Shown one piece after another: positions 9,566 to 18,913 of a DNA stretch of 45,320 nt (position 1 is the stretch's first letter; the number at the start of each line of letters is the position of its first letter). Location of the stretch: contig CAYOPZ010000023.1 of the NCBI GenBank assembly GCA_964406005.1, positions 1-45,320 on the forward strand. Reading direction: 5' to 3'. The translations under genes were made by a program, and so were the position numbers. Source of the DNA: CAYOPZ01 sp964406005 (lineage in GTDB: Bacteria > Bacteroidota > Bacteroidia > Bacteroidales > SM23-62). A model generated the notes under the pieces. It searched no databases. It saw only the letters and a program-made list of their open reading frames with translations, and was not told the origin of the DNA.

Positions 9566-12163
9566 TCAAAGCTTGCTGTCGGGAAAGAGCTTTTTCCAGT
9601 CATGGGGTTCGTCGTTAAGCCACTTGTCGAACCAGGCCATGATGGTATTGTGCCATTCGATCCGTTTGGAATAGGTCAGGATGTGGTGATCCTCCCCTTC
9701 CACCTGGACCATCTCAACAGGTTTGCCCAGGATCTTGAGCCCCGCCCATAACTGGAGGGATTCGCCCAGGGGTACATTGGTATCTTCGGAGCCGTGCAGG
9801 AGCAGCAGGGGAGTATTGATCCTGTCCGCGCTGAAAAGGGCGCTCTGGTCAACATAGATGTCCTTCCGGTTCCACGGATAGGAACCGCCCGTAGCCTCGG
9901 AGGAGTATTCGTAACCCCAATAGCCTTCTCCCCAGTAGGAACTGATCGAGCTGATGCCTGCATGGGAGATGGCACAGGTGAATATATCGGTTTGCGTCAT
10001 CAGCAGCATGGTCATGAAACCCCCGTAGGAAGCCCCGATGCATCCTACTTTCGCAGGGTCGACAAACTTGTGGGCTTCTATGAACTTTTTTGTTCCTTCT
10101 ATGATCTCGCCGGCCGTCGTCTTTCCCCAGTTGTTCTGGTGCCGCGCAGAGAATTCCTGCCCGAAACCGGTGGCCCCGCTGGGCTGGGGTATGTACACCA
10201 CGTAATCTTCTCCCGCCCAGATATCGGCCGGATAGCGGCCGCCGAAGCTTTTGTCGATGGGAAGGGTCCCCCCGTAGTAATTCACGATCAGGGGATATTT
10301 CCCGGCGGGATCAAAATTGCGGGGATACAGGAAGAATCCCCTGATGACGGTTCCGTCGGAAGCCGTGAAATCCCAGTTTTCCGTCCTGCCGAAGCTGACG
10401 TTTTCGTAGGCCGTTTCCTCCGTACGGTCAAACAACCGGTTCTCCCCTGATTTCAGGTCCATGATCCAGGCCTTGTTGGGGTCTCCCGGGCCGGTGCCGG
10501 TGTATGCCGCGGTGAGCGATTCTTCGGAAATGCTGATGTTGCCCATCACATCGGGTAAAGTCGGAAGCATGGAAAAGGAACGGCTCACAGGATCCCATGC
10601 ATACAGCCTTACGTATACCTCGCTGGCCGCCTTGATATAGATCCGGTTGTCAACCGGATGCCAGAAGGCCCACTCTACGCTCGGATCAAAGTCGACCGTT
10701 ATGGGATCCACCTCCCCGTCAGCAATTGTATATAAATAAAGCTGGATGTCGTAATTATTGGCGATGGGCTGGTCGCCGATGTTCCTTCCCGTTTCTCCGA
10801 ACAGGTCGGGTCCCCCGCCCACAAGAAGCTGCTTCCCGTCGGGCGAGAATTCGGCGGAACCGCTCCAGCGGAAATCCTTCCAGAGGGTATCGGTCTGTCC
10901 CGTCTGCAGATCCATCAGGTACATGTTCTGGAGGCTGAAGGGACGCTGTGTCGGATTGGGCCGGCTGGTGGAGAATACAATATAATTACCGTCGGGGCTG
11001 ATGTCATTCAGCCGGGTTGACCGTTCTCCGAAAGTAAGCCGGGTGCTCACTCCCGTGTTGACATTGAACCGGAACAGGGTACTGACCGTTTTTGTGGAAA
11101 AAGTACGGTTGCCCAGTTCATCCATGTATTTCAGGGAAGATTCCTCTCCTTCCGCTTTCTTCTCGGTTACCCCGTAAACGATGAACTTCTCGTCGTCAGA
11201 CCAGGCAATGTTACCCAGGTCACTGATGTTCTTCAGCACGGCATACTCCGACCCCGTTGCGATGTCGAAGACCATCACGGATTTGCCGTTCTCCGTCTCG
11301 GATATGTAATACAGTTTTTCTCCCGACGGCGTCCAGCGGTAGCCTGTGGTCCCGGCTTTCCGGAAGCTCTGCAGGATCCTGTCCGAAGCAGCTTCCTTTA
11401 TTTCGGTCCACCTTTCCGCCTGGCCGGACTGGGTATTTACCCGGCTGTAATCAACGGCGATCAATGTTCCGTCCGGGGAAAGGGATACACCTCCGAGCTT
11501 GGTTCCTTCAAGCAGGTGATGTATGTTCATCCGGGTAAGCGGCGAAAGGCTCAGGGTTGCAGCGGAATCCTCCCGGCTGCTGACCGATGCCTTTATTTTC
11601 CATTTGTTCTCATCGCCTTTCAGATACATCGTTTTGACCATTACCAGGAATTTCCCACGGTCAAGCTTCAGGGTGGCGGACTTTTTTACGATACTGTCCT
11701 TTTTGGCCGCCGTATAGTTCGAACCGAGCTTTTTGCCGTCGAGGAAGATATCGAACATCTGGGGGCTCTCCACCTCGCAGGAATAGTCATACAACCCGTC
11801 CGACTCTATGTAAAAAGCACAATAAGCGATCTGGAATCCGGGCCGTTCGGGCTTCAGCACCAGGAACCCGTCTTCGGAAACCTCTTCGGCATTCCAGGTC
11901 CTCGGGCGGTAATCGTCCCAGAGCAGCGGATCGCCCTGTTTCGGGCGGAACCCGGTCAGATCGAGGTATTCGTTGGAAAGGACGAACTTACTGTCAAAGG
12001 GTTCACCCTTTATGTTTTTTCCGTTTACGAATCCCGGTTTGACGGCCGGGAGTGGACCGATGGCCAGCCATGCATCAACCTGCTGACCGTATGCACGGCC
12101 GGAAAGGGATAAAGCAATAATCAGGAAAATATGAACATAAGTTGTCTTCATGATATGCTGCAT
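9566..12163 (-). CDS. S9 family serine peptidase (prolyl oligopeptidase / DPP IV type), exported
   Basis: 865 residues from the longest start. The second Met (12151) gives a cleaner signal peptide (MKTTYVHIFLIIALSLS, cleavage near YGQQ), so 861 residues are likely. An N-terminal extension (about 30-200) is followed by a beta-propeller with WD/TolB-like repeats (SPDGTLIAVDYS, SPDGNYIVFSTSR, SPDGKQLLVGG). The C-terminal alpha/beta hydrolase domain starts near residue 600. Nucleophile Ser712 sits in GASYGGFM, Asp794 in HGSEDTNVP, and the His at 826/827 in EDHH, numbered from the long start. All triad elements are present. It is expected to cleave short peptides in the periplasm. The gene stands alone, with a stem-loop downstream. 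Confidence 0.92.
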   Translation of the reverse strand: MQHIMKTTYVHIFLIIALSLSGRAYGQQVDAWLAIGPLPAVKPGFVNGKNIKGEPFDSKFVLSNEYLDLTGFRPKQGDPLLWDDYRPRTWNAEEVSEDGFLVLKPERPGFQIAYCAFYIESDGLYDYSCEVESPQMFDIFLDGKKLGSNYTAAKKDSIVKKSATLKLDRGKFLVMVKTMYLKGDENKWKIKASVSSREDSAATLSLSPLTRMNIHHLLEGTKLGGVSLSPDGTLIAVDYSRVNTQSGQAERWTEIKEAASDRILQSFRKAGTTGYRWTPSGEKLYYISETENGKSVMVFDIATGSEYAVLKNISDLGNIAWSDDEKFIVYGVTEKKAEGEESSLKYMDELGNRTFSTKTVSTLFRFNVNTGVSTRLTFGERSTRLNDISPDGNYIVFSTSRPNPTQRPFSLQNMYLMDLQTGQTDTLWKDFRWSGSAEFSPDGKQLLVGGGPDLFGETGRNIGDQPIANNYDIQLYLYTIADGEVDPITVDFDPSVEWAFWHPVDNRIYIKAASEVYVRLYAWDPVSRSFSMLPTLPDVMGNISISEESLTAAYTGTGPGDPNKAWIMDLKSGENRLFDRTEETAYENVSFGRTENWDFTASDGTVIRGFFLYPRNFDPAGKYPLIVNYYGGTLPIDKSFGGRYPADIWAGEDYVVYIPQPSGATGFGQEFSARHQNNWGKTTAGEIIEGTKKFIEAHKFVDPAKVGCIGASYGGFMTMLLMTQTDIFTCAISHAGISSISSYWGEGYWGYEYSSEATGGSYPWNRKDIYVDQSALFSADRINTPLLLLHGSEDTNVPLGESLQLWAGLKILGKPVEMVQVEGEDHHILTYSKRIEWHNTIMAWFDKWLNDEPHDWKKLFPDSKL

Positions 12164-12361
12164 ATGGTTTGGTAAGATTTAAAGTTAGCTAAAAAAACTA
12201 AGCTCTTCCCGGCAATGGCTTTAGTATGAAGTCAAGATTTAAAAATTAAGGGTATAAAGAACCTGTAATCTTATTTATTCTGAATTAATATTGGTCAAAT
12301 TTGACGAAATATTCACAAAGGGATTATTCAACAGGGTAATAAAACTTTATCTTACAACACG
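12164..12361. other. Divergent intergenic region
   Basis: About 200 bp of A/T-rich DNA between the divergent peptidase and cytochrome genes. It must carry promoters in both directions, but I could not place a convincing -33/-7 pair for either, and I see no ORF or hairpin. Confidence 0.5.
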
Positions 12362-12829
12362 ATGAAATTCTATTTTCCCCCCCAGCTAAAGCATTTGTTA
12401 CCGGCCTTTCTTGTGTTTATCCTTTTGTTCCTTATTGGACGACGACTGGTCGTTCCCGATACCTTTTATGAATTTGGGCATTACCGGGGAGCATCACTGG
12501 AAGACAATGCAAATAAGGAACCGCTCTATGCCGGTCATGAATCCTGCAGGGAATGCCATTCGGAAATAGCCGAAAACAAAGAGTACGATGTACACGCCGA
12601 AGTTGCTTGTGAAACCTGTCATGGTCCGGGACTGGCACACGTACAAGACCCGGAAAACATACACATGGGTAAGCCCGAGGGCAGGGAGTTTTGCGGGCTG
12701 TGCCATGGTTTGCTGCCGGGAGGAAGCAGGGATTTCGTCTTTCAGGTCGATATTACTGAACATCATATGGAGAAGAAGAATTGCACAGATTGCCATAATC
12801 CGCATATGCCATGGGAACTGAAGGAATGA
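12362..12829 (+). CDS. Membrane-anchored tetrahaem cytochrome c
   Basis: 155 residues. A hydrophobic N-terminal anchor (about 11-30) is followed by four CxxCH haem c sites: Cys62-Cys65-His66, Cys83-Cys86-His87, Cys111-Cys114-His115 and Cys141-Cys144-His145. The domain is therefore extracytoplasmic. Extra histidines (for example in DVHAEVAC and ITEHHMEK) could be distal axial ligands. The stop overlaps the start of the ferredoxin gene (ATGA at 12826), and an NrfD-like gene follows. This suggests a complex like those of the DsrJOP or Hmc/Qrc type, in which a multihaem subunit exchanges electrons between a quinone-site membrane protein and a periplasmic partner. No catalytic subunit is encoded nearby, so the direction of electron flow is unknown. 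Confidence 0.93.
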   Translation: MKFYFPPQLKHLLPAFLVFILLFLIGRRLVVPDTFYEFGHYRGASLEDNANKEPLYAGHESCRECHSEIAENKEYDVHAEVACETCHGPGLAHVQDPENIHMGKPEGREFCGLCHGLLPGGSRDFVFQVDITEHHMEKKNCTDCHNPHMPWELKE

Positions 12830-13578
12830 ATAAATCCAGGAGAAAATTTTTAAAGAAATCCGCCAGGATGTCCGGCGGACTTTTGGCCTGCGGGCTTCTG
12901 CCGGGAACAACCGCCGTTGTGTTCGCATCCGAACCAAAAGATGACACGGGTCCCTGGTACGGCATTGGGATTGATATCCCCAAATGTATTGGCTGCGGCC
13001 GGTGCGCAGATGCCTGTAAGAATGAGAATAAAGTATCCAGGGATCCATTTTATTTTCGAACCTGGATTGAAAAATACACGATAAAGAAGGACGGTACGGT
13101 TAAAGTGGAGTCGCCAAACGGGGGAATAGACGGATTTGAGGAAACAGTGCCGGAGGAGGAGATTTTCAAGTCATTCTTTGTTCCGAAAATGTGCAACCAG
13201 TGCTATAAATCCCCCTGCATCCAGGTTTGCCCTGTCGGAGCTACATTTGACAGTCCGGAAGGGGTTGTACTGGTCGATGAGAAATACTGTATCGGCTGCA
13301 GGTATTGTATTCAGGCATGTCCGTACGGATGCCGGTACCTGAATCCGGAAACCAGGGTGGCCGATAAGTGTACGTTTTGTTATCACAGGTTGAAAAAGGG
13401 AATGGCCCCTGCCTGCATGGAAGTTTGTCCCACGGGTGCCCGGATATATGGCGATCTGCGGGATGAGGAAGGTCCGCTTGTTAAATTCCTGAAGGAGAAG
13501 AACTGCCAGGTACTCAAACCCCATCTTAATACCGGATCGAAACTGTATTACAACGAATTAAGCAAGGAGGTAAGATAA
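12826..13578 (+). CDS. Tat-exported ferredoxin-like electron-transfer subunit with four [4Fe-4S] sites (NrfC/DsrO-like)
   Basis: 250 residues from the ATG at 12826. This start overlaps the preceding stop as ATGA and places a Tat signal (SRRKFLKK) at the very N-terminus; an upstream ATG at 12811 adds five residues. Four cysteine groups are visible: CIGCGRCADAC, CNQCYKSPCIQVCP, CIGCRYCIQACPYGC and CTFC...CMEVCPTG. This is the usual 16-Cys pattern of NrfC/DmsB/DsrO subunits. It is expected to wire the cytochrome at 12362 to the NrfD-like membrane subunit at 13581, which starts 2 nt after this stop. The complex type is inferred from gene order. Confidence 0.93.
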   Translation: MNKSRRKFLKKSARMSGGLLACGLLPGTTAVVFASEPKDDTGPWYGIGIDIPKCIGCGRCADACKNENKVSRDPFYFRTWIEKYTIKKDGTVKVESPNGGIDGFEETVPEEEIFKSFFVPKMCNQCYKSPCIQVCPVGATFDSPEGVVLVDEKYCIGCRYCIQACPYGCRYLNPETRVADKCTFCYHRLKKGMAPACMEVCPTGARIYGDLRDEEGPLVKFLKEKNCQVLKPHLNTGSKLYYNELSKEVR

Positions 13579-13580
13579 CC

Positions 13581-14777
13581 ATGGGACCGCATACCCAACA
13601 TCTCTACGAGATGCTTTCACAGGTGGATGGTTACATTTACCCGAATGAGATTGAACTTTACTGGGGTATATTGATCGTGCTCTATCCGTATATTACAGGC
13701 CTGGTCGCCGGAGCCTTTATCCTGGCATCGCTGGAAAGGGTTTTTAAAGTAAACGTGCTGAAACCCACCTACGAACTGGCCCTTCTGACGGCTCTCGCAT
13801 TCCTGCTCGTAGCAACACTTCCGCTGATCAGCCATCTTACACATCCGCTCCGGGCGTACCAGATAATGACCACTCCCAATCCGACTTCTGCGATGGCGAT
13901 TTTCGGATTTGTTTACCTGTGGTACCTGATGGTTGTCCTTTTGCTGGAAATCTGGTTTGACTACCGGAAAGATATCGTAGTCTGGTCAAGGGAGATCAAG
14001 GGCATTCGAAGACCGATATATAAGATATTGACTCTTGGATTGATGGACACATCCCCCCAAACCCTCAAATGGGACCGGAAACTGGGATATTTTATTACTG
14101 TTATCGGCATTCCGTCGGCATTCCTTCTCCATGGATATGTGGGATTTATTTTCGGATCCATCAAGGCCAATCCATGGTGGTCATCCGTCCTGATGCCCGT
14201 AATATTCCTGTTTTCAGCCATGGTTTCAGGAATAGCACTGGTTATGGTTGTTTATATGGTCATATCGTATATACGCAGACAGGAACTGGATATGAAGTGC
14301 CTTGACACCATTGCCCGGTACCTGTTTTACGTTCTGATACTTGATTTCTCACTTGAGGCACTCGACCAGGTTCATCGCCTGTACGAAGCAGAAGAATCTT
14401 TCGAGATCCTTTCCCTGCTTGTTTCGGGCAAACTGAACCTTACACTGTTTGGTATGCAGATTACGCTCGGGACCATCATCCCCCTGCTGGTATTGGGGAC
14501 ATTGCAGTTCTACAAACCGAAAGAGAGGAACAGACAGCTCATTTATATGGTAACCGGGATCCTGATCCTTGTCGGTATATTTTTTATGAGGTGGAACGTT
14601 GTGATCGGGGGACAGTTGTTTTCCAAGAGCTTTTATGGATTTACAAGTTTTAAACTCGGACTTGTCGGATCGGAAGGGGTCCTGATGACCGCCGTCTGGA
14701 TTATATTCCCATTCCTGATACTCACATTTTTACTTTGGCTCCTGCCCCCCTGGAAACTCCAGGACGCAGAACTGTAG
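13581..14777 (+). CDS. NrfD/PsrC-family polytopic membrane subunit (quinone site)
   Basis: 398 residues, almost entirely hydrophobic, with roughly nine or ten membrane segments. Family features include the opening EIELYWGILIVLYPYITGLV, the SHLTHPLRAYQ stretch after the second or third helix, and FLLHGYVGFIFGSIKANPWW. NrfD-type subunits carry the quinone-binding site and exchange electrons with an exported FeS subunit, here the preceding gene. With the tetrahaem cytochrome it completes a three-subunit module. NrfD alone cannot show whether quinol is oxidised or quinone reduced. Confidence 0.92.
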   Translation: MGPHTQHLYEMLSQVDGYIYPNEIELYWGILIVLYPYITGLVAGAFILASLERVFKVNVLKPTYELALLTALAFLLVATLPLISHLTHPLRAYQIMTTPNPTSAMAIFGFVYLWYLMVVLLLEIWFDYRKDIVVWSREIKGIRRPIYKILTLGLMDTSPQTLKWDRKLGYFITVIGIPSAFLLHGYVGFIFGSIKANPWWSSVLMPVIFLFSAMVSGIALVMVVYMVISYIRRQELDMKCLDTIARYLFYVLILDFSLEALDQVHRLYEAEESFEILSLLVSGKLNLTLFGMQITLGTIIPLLVLGTLQFYKPKERNRQLIYMVTGILILVGIFFMRWNVVIGGQLFSKSFYGFTSFKLGLVGSEGVLMTAVWIIFPFLILTFLLWLLPPWKLQDAEL

Positions 14778-14845
14778 CATCTTTCTCAAGCTTTGAACTT
14801 GCAACCGTTGTTAAAATAATAGGTTATTAACCAATATTCAAGGCC

Positions 14846-16465
14846 ATGGAAAATCTCAATAAAAGACTTCTGTCAATAGAAGAAAGATTATCCAGAATTG
14901 AATCGGAGCTGCAGTCATACACCGGCTCCAAACCGGGCAGGGACCGAGATATTTCCGGGGAAGAGCCGGATGCAACTGAATTCAGGCTCATTGGGGACAA
15001 TTCATCCCTGGAATTTAATATTGGGAGGTATGGCCTGGCCTGGGTGGGGAATGTGGTTCTGCTCCTGGGCATTATTTTTCTGACTCAATGGATCAATTCA
15101 CTTGGTAAAACTTTAATTGCCAGCGTCATTGGTTTTACCTCCGTAGCGGGTTTGCTTGGCATGCAATATTACCTGAGGCAGGCGAATGCATATCTTTCCT
15201 TTTTATTTAAGCTGGTGGGATATTTCCTTCTCTATTACTTTACGCTTCGACTGCACTATTTTACAGACAGCCCGATCATCCCCGGTGAGCCTGCTGGATT
15301 GGTACTGGTATCCTTTGTTGTTCTGTTGCAGCTCTACGTCGGTATTGCCCGGAGAAAAGAGTTTTTTTCCACCCTGGCTATCCTGTTGGGGTATTTTACT
15401 GCCCTGGTCAGCAACAAACCCGTATTTTTACTGGGTTTGACAGTGATCCTTGCAGGGATAACGCTTTACCTGCAGGTACGGTCAGGATGGAAGAGGACAT
15501 TTATTATATCCATGCTCACCGGATATTTTGTTTATTTACTCTGGATACTGAATAATCCCCTCATGGGAAATCCCATGGAGGTTATATCCACTCATCATCA
15601 GGGCTATATCTACCTTTTTGCATATGCAGTGATCTTTGCCATTGTCCCTCTTTTCAAGGCAAAAACAACCATGAACCAGGACTTTCTGGCAGGTACCCTG
15701 TGGCTTAACAGTCTTGGATTTTCACTGATGCTTCTGCTCATCGTGTTACAGTTTTTTACCGACAGGTTTGCAGGATTATTTACCGTTATTTCGCTTTTGT
15801 GCATTGGGTATGCCGCTGCTCTTATGGTCCGGAAAGACTGGAAATTCGGATCGGCGTTCTATGCACTTTACGGATTCCTGGCGCTCAGCATTGCACTTTA
15901 CGGGTTGTTCGGAATACCTGAGGTAAACCTCTACCTTGCAGCAGAGAGCCTTCTGGTTGTTTCCATTGCACTCTGGTTCCGCAATAAACTGATTGTAATT
16001 ATGAACGGGGTGCTGTTCATCGTGTTGCTGATCGCCTATTTCATTTCAGAGCAACACCTCGATTCCGTCAATTTTGCCTTTGCCATGGTACCCTTAATCA
16101 CTGCAAGGGTTCTGAACTGGAAAAAGGAAAGACTTGAAATCAAGACGGATATGTTGAGGAACCTTTACCTTGTGATTGGTTTTGTTACTGTTTTATATGC
16201 ACTTTATCAGGCCGTTCCCGGCAAATATGTCTCTTTATCCTGGACCATAGTGGCCGTGCTTTATTTTCTAATGAGTTTCGTGATAAAGAATGTGAAATAC
16301 AGGTTTATGGGCATTGGCACTGTGATCGCAGTTGCATTGTATCTGTTCATGGTAGACCTTGCCAGGATCGAAATTGCATACAGGGTTCTGGCATTCCTGT
16401 TTCTCGCCCTTATATCCATCGCCGTATCCGTTTACTACAGCCGAAGGATGCCGCACAGGGAATAA
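14846..16465 (+). CDS. DUF2339-like predicted polytopic membrane protein
   Basis: 539 residues. A short cytoplasmic coiled-coil start (NKRLLSIEERLSRIESEL, about 4-25) is followed, after a polar linker, by a long array of about 14 or more hydrophobic segments to the C-terminus. This coiled-coil plus many-helix layout, with LGKTLIASVIGFTSVAGLL after the first helix pair, matches DUF2339 proteins, whose function is unknown. It lies 68 nt after the NrfD gene on the same strand and may be co-transcribed, but nothing indicates a redox role. The 120 bp to the convergent sulfatase gene show no clear terminator. Confidence 0.8.
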   Translation: MENLNKRLLSIEERLSRIESELQSYTGSKPGRDRDISGEEPDATEFRLIGDNSSLEFNIGRYGLAWVGNVVLLLGIIFLTQWINSLGKTLIASVIGFTSVAGLLGMQYYLRQANAYLSFLFKLVGYFLLYYFTLRLHYFTDSPIIPGEPAGLVLVSFVVLLQLYVGIARRKEFFSTLAILLGYFTALVSNKPVFLLGLTVILAGITLYLQVRSGWKRTFIISMLTGYFVYLLWILNNPLMGNPMEVISTHHQGYIYLFAYAVIFAIVPLFKAKTTMNQDFLAGTLWLNSLGFSLMLLLIVLQFFTDRFAGLFTVISLLCIGYAAALMVRKDWKFGSAFYALYGFLALSIALYGLFGIPEVNLYLAAESLLVVSIALWFRNKLIVIMNGVLFIVLLIAYFISEQHLDSVNFAFAMVPLITARVLNWKKERLEIKTDMLRNLYLVIGFVTVLYALYQAVPGKYVSLSWTIVAVLYFLMSFVIKNVKYRFMGIGTVIAVALYLFMVDLARIEIAYRVLAFLFLALISIAVSVYYSRRMPHRE

Positions 16466-16586
16466 CCGGAAGTCGCGGCACATTACTGAATTATCAATCA
16501 GCTGCATAGGTCTCCCGGACCGGGTCGTCGACCTTTCGCAAGGCAGCCAGGTTCCCAACTCAAGGGAGGAAAACACCAGGAACAAT

Positions 16587-18011
16587 TTAAGGATTTTCTG
16601 ATCCCGGTTTGCCCGCCTTTCCCTTCAATTTCCCGAACCTGTCTTTTAACATCAGTATTCTTCCCTCATTTTCAGAATCATTCATTCCATTGTGTATTTC
16701 CAAAGGATCTTCTTCCATATTGAAATACTCCTCATACTTATAATACGGCCAATATATATATGTATCCGTATGTGTTATAATCGCCTCTGAAGAAGGGATA
16801 AAGCTTTCATCTCTGATAACGGGGTGTTCATAATAAAAGTCCTGCCGCCATTCGACAGGTTTCCCGGACAGATACAATTCTGAAAGGTCCTTCCCCTGCA
16901 TTCCATCAGGAACAGTAAGCCCGGCTGCGGTAATGATCGTCGGTGCAATATCGATATTAAGTGCAAATTCTTCATTCACTACCGATCCGTTTTTTACCGG
17001 CAACCTCGGATCCTTGATGATCAGCGGAACACGTACTGCTTCATTATACGGATACCATTTATCGGCAAGTCCGTGATCGCTTTGAAAATAACCATTGTCA
17101 CCCATAAATATAATTATGGTGTTTTCATATACTCCTTCACGTTTCAATTCTGCGAGTATCTCTCCTACCGCCTCATCCACTTCAGTTATCATACGGTAGT
17201 ATGCCTTCATGTATTTCTGGTATTTTTCCGGCGTGTCGAATCTTATGTGCCAGCGTCTCCTTCCTTCATTTTGCTCTGTTGCCAGGAAGTCAGGCAGCAA
17301 ATGAAAATAATTGTCCGGAGCAGTCTCGGGGACGGGAATGGTATCGTCCCGGTAGTATTTTTCGCTTTCCGGCTGATACCTGTACTGGTCGGGGTGATTA
17401 TCCTGTGCATGAGGGGCAAAAAAACTCACAGACAATACGAATGGTTTGTCTTTTGGCCTGCCCTTCAGGAATTCAAGTGCATCCTGCTTGTTCCTTTCTG
17501 TAACATGAATGGAATCGCCATTCTCCAGCGGATACCAGTGCACTCTTTCATAAGCACGGCTGAAATCGAAATCCTTGTTCCGAATAAACCCTACTCCATA
17601 TTTCCCGACGAATCCTGACCAGTATCCGGCTTTTCTCAGGATTGCAGGATAGGTCTGCAAAAAAGCTTCCTGGCTGATCGGAACTCCAAATCTCTGAATT
17701 CCGTGCCGGCTCATATACTGGCCGGTCAGTATGCTTGCCCTGCTTACCATGCAGACTGCGCTTGTCACACAGGCATTGGTGAATTTTATCGCGCCGTTTG
17801 CAAGAGTATCGATATTGGGCGTCTGCACTATCGAATTCCCCATGCATCCGAGCGAGTTCCACCGGATGTCGTCGTCAAGAAGGAAAAGGATGTTCATCCT
17901 GCCATCCTCCTCATCATTTTTAACCTGCCCGTAGGACTGAGGCAGTATGCAAAATCCTCCCAGGAGGGTAATCCCGATCTGTTGCCTGATTGAAAACGAA
18001 TACCTGTTCAT
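16587..18011 (-). CDS. Exported sulfatase (arylsulfatase family S1)
   Basis: 474 residues with a signal peptide (about 1-29, ending SYGQ). The N-terminal metal site is the acidic cluster in FLLDDDIRW (about residues 43-51). The formylglycine motif is C87-M-V-S-R91 followed by ASILTG; the usual proline after the X position is replaced by valine. A second metal/sulfate site lies at FMGDNGYFQSDHG. The length suits a polysaccharide or aryl sulfatase. Activity needs Cys-to-formylglycine maturation, and no maturase gene lies in the window. It is upstream of no other CAZyme here. The LytTR two-component genes lie 142 nt upstream on the same strand and may control it. Confidence 0.92.
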   Translation of the reverse strand: MNRYSFSIRQQIGITLLGGFCILPQSYGQVKNDEEDGRMNILFLLDDDIRWNSLGCMGNSIVQTPNIDTLANGAIKFTNACVTSAVCMVSRASILTGQYMSRHGIQRFGVPISQEAFLQTYPAILRKAGYWSGFVGKYGVGFIRNKDFDFSRAYERVHWYPLENGDSIHVTERNKQDALEFLKGRPKDKPFVLSVSFFAPHAQDNHPDQYRYQPESEKYYRDDTIPVPETAPDNYFHLLPDFLATEQNEGRRRWHIRFDTPEKYQKYMKAYYRMITEVDEAVGEILAELKREGVYENTIIIFMGDNGYFQSDHGLADKWYPYNEAVRVPLIIKDPRLPVKNGSVVNEEFALNIDIAPTIITAAGLTVPDGMQGKDLSELYLSGKPVEWRQDFYYEHPVIRDESFIPSSEAIITHTDTYIYWPYYKYEEYFNMEEDPLEIHNGMNDSENEGRILMLKDRFGKLKGKAGKPGSENP

Positions 18012-18153
18012 TTTTGCGGATCATTTTGTTATAAATTTACAATATAATGAAGAGGAAAAACAGGGTGACCGGATATTTGACAAGGAACCCGGATTCCCTT
18101 TTTTATGCACTACCGGCTAAATGGCAATGAAAAGGTATTTTATGAAGGCTGTT

Positions 18154-18909
18154 TCAATTCTCCCTTGCCATCCATGCTTTAAACTCGGAAGCCCTGTTCT
18201 TACTGACATAAATCCGTTCGGGAAGTTCAACATCAAGTATTACAAGCAAACGGCTGTCAAACCAGACCTTTATATTCCTGACGCTGTTACGGGCAATGAT
18301 ATACTGCTTGTTTGCACGCATGAAATCTGCGGGATTCAATGAAGATGCAATTTTTTCCAGGGTTTTGCCGTAGGAATAGCTGCTGCCGTCTTTCAGGTAT
18401 ACGCGGGTGCTTTTATCCGTTGAATAAAAGCACGAAACATCCTTGAGATCCACAGGCAGCAATTGATCCTTGTCGGGGATCAATATTTTATCCTTATACC
18501 CGGAGACAGGAGCCAGATCTTTTATTTGGGACAGGTATTGCAAAATATCCTGATGTGACCATTTTTTGAATTTATCCAGTGCACGCTTCATCTCTTCCAC
18601 CTTGATGGGCTTAAGGAGATAATCTATACTGTTCACCCGGAATGCCTCAATGGCATATTCATCGTAGGCGGTTGTGAATATGATCGGCGTTTCAAGCTTT
18701 ACACTGTTGAATATTGAAAACGCCGATCCATCGGATAAATGTATGTCCATCAGGATCAGGTCAGGATGCCGGTGGGTACGCAGCCATTTTATGGTTTGGC
18801 TCAGGCTTTCCGTATTCCCCGCTATCCGTATATCAGGATCTATCCCGGAAAGTATCGCCACCAGGTTGTCGTAAGCTGCAGTTTCGTCTTCAACGATTAA
18901 TACACGCAT
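18154..18909 (-). CDS. LytTR-family response regulator
   Basis: 251 residues. A receiver domain (about 1-120) has acidic VEDET near the N-terminus, phospho-acceptor Asp55 in LILMDIHLSDG, and the TTAYDEYAIEAFRVNSIDYL segment. A C-terminal LytTR DNA-binding domain (about 140-245) has LKDVSCFYSTDKSTRVYLKDG and FMRANKQYIIARNSV. It lies 4 nt after the sensor kinase gene, so they form a cognate pair. Candidate targets are the adjacent sulfatase gene or the divergent redox operon, but no operator was identified. Confidence 0.94.
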   Translation of the reverse strand: MRVLIVEDETAAYDNLVAILSGIDPDIRIAGNTESLSQTIKWLRTHRHPDLILMDIHLSDGSAFSIFNSVKLETPIIFTTAYDEYAIEAFRVNSIDYLLKPIKVEEMKRALDKFKKWSHQDILQYLSQIKDLAPVSGYKDKILIPDKDQLLPVDLKDVSCFYSTDKSTRVYLKDGSSYSYGKTLEKIASSLNPADFMRANKQYIIARNSVRNIKVWFDSRLLVILDVELPERIYVSKNRASEFKAWMAREN

Positions 18910-18913
18910 TGAA

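Noticed and set aside
9794..10450. Long plus-strand open frames opposite the S9 peptidase (and similar frames opposite SusC and the DUF5916 gene)
   Set aside because: They lie wholly inside well-supported genes, have no recognisable domains, and follow from the codon usage of the opposite strand.
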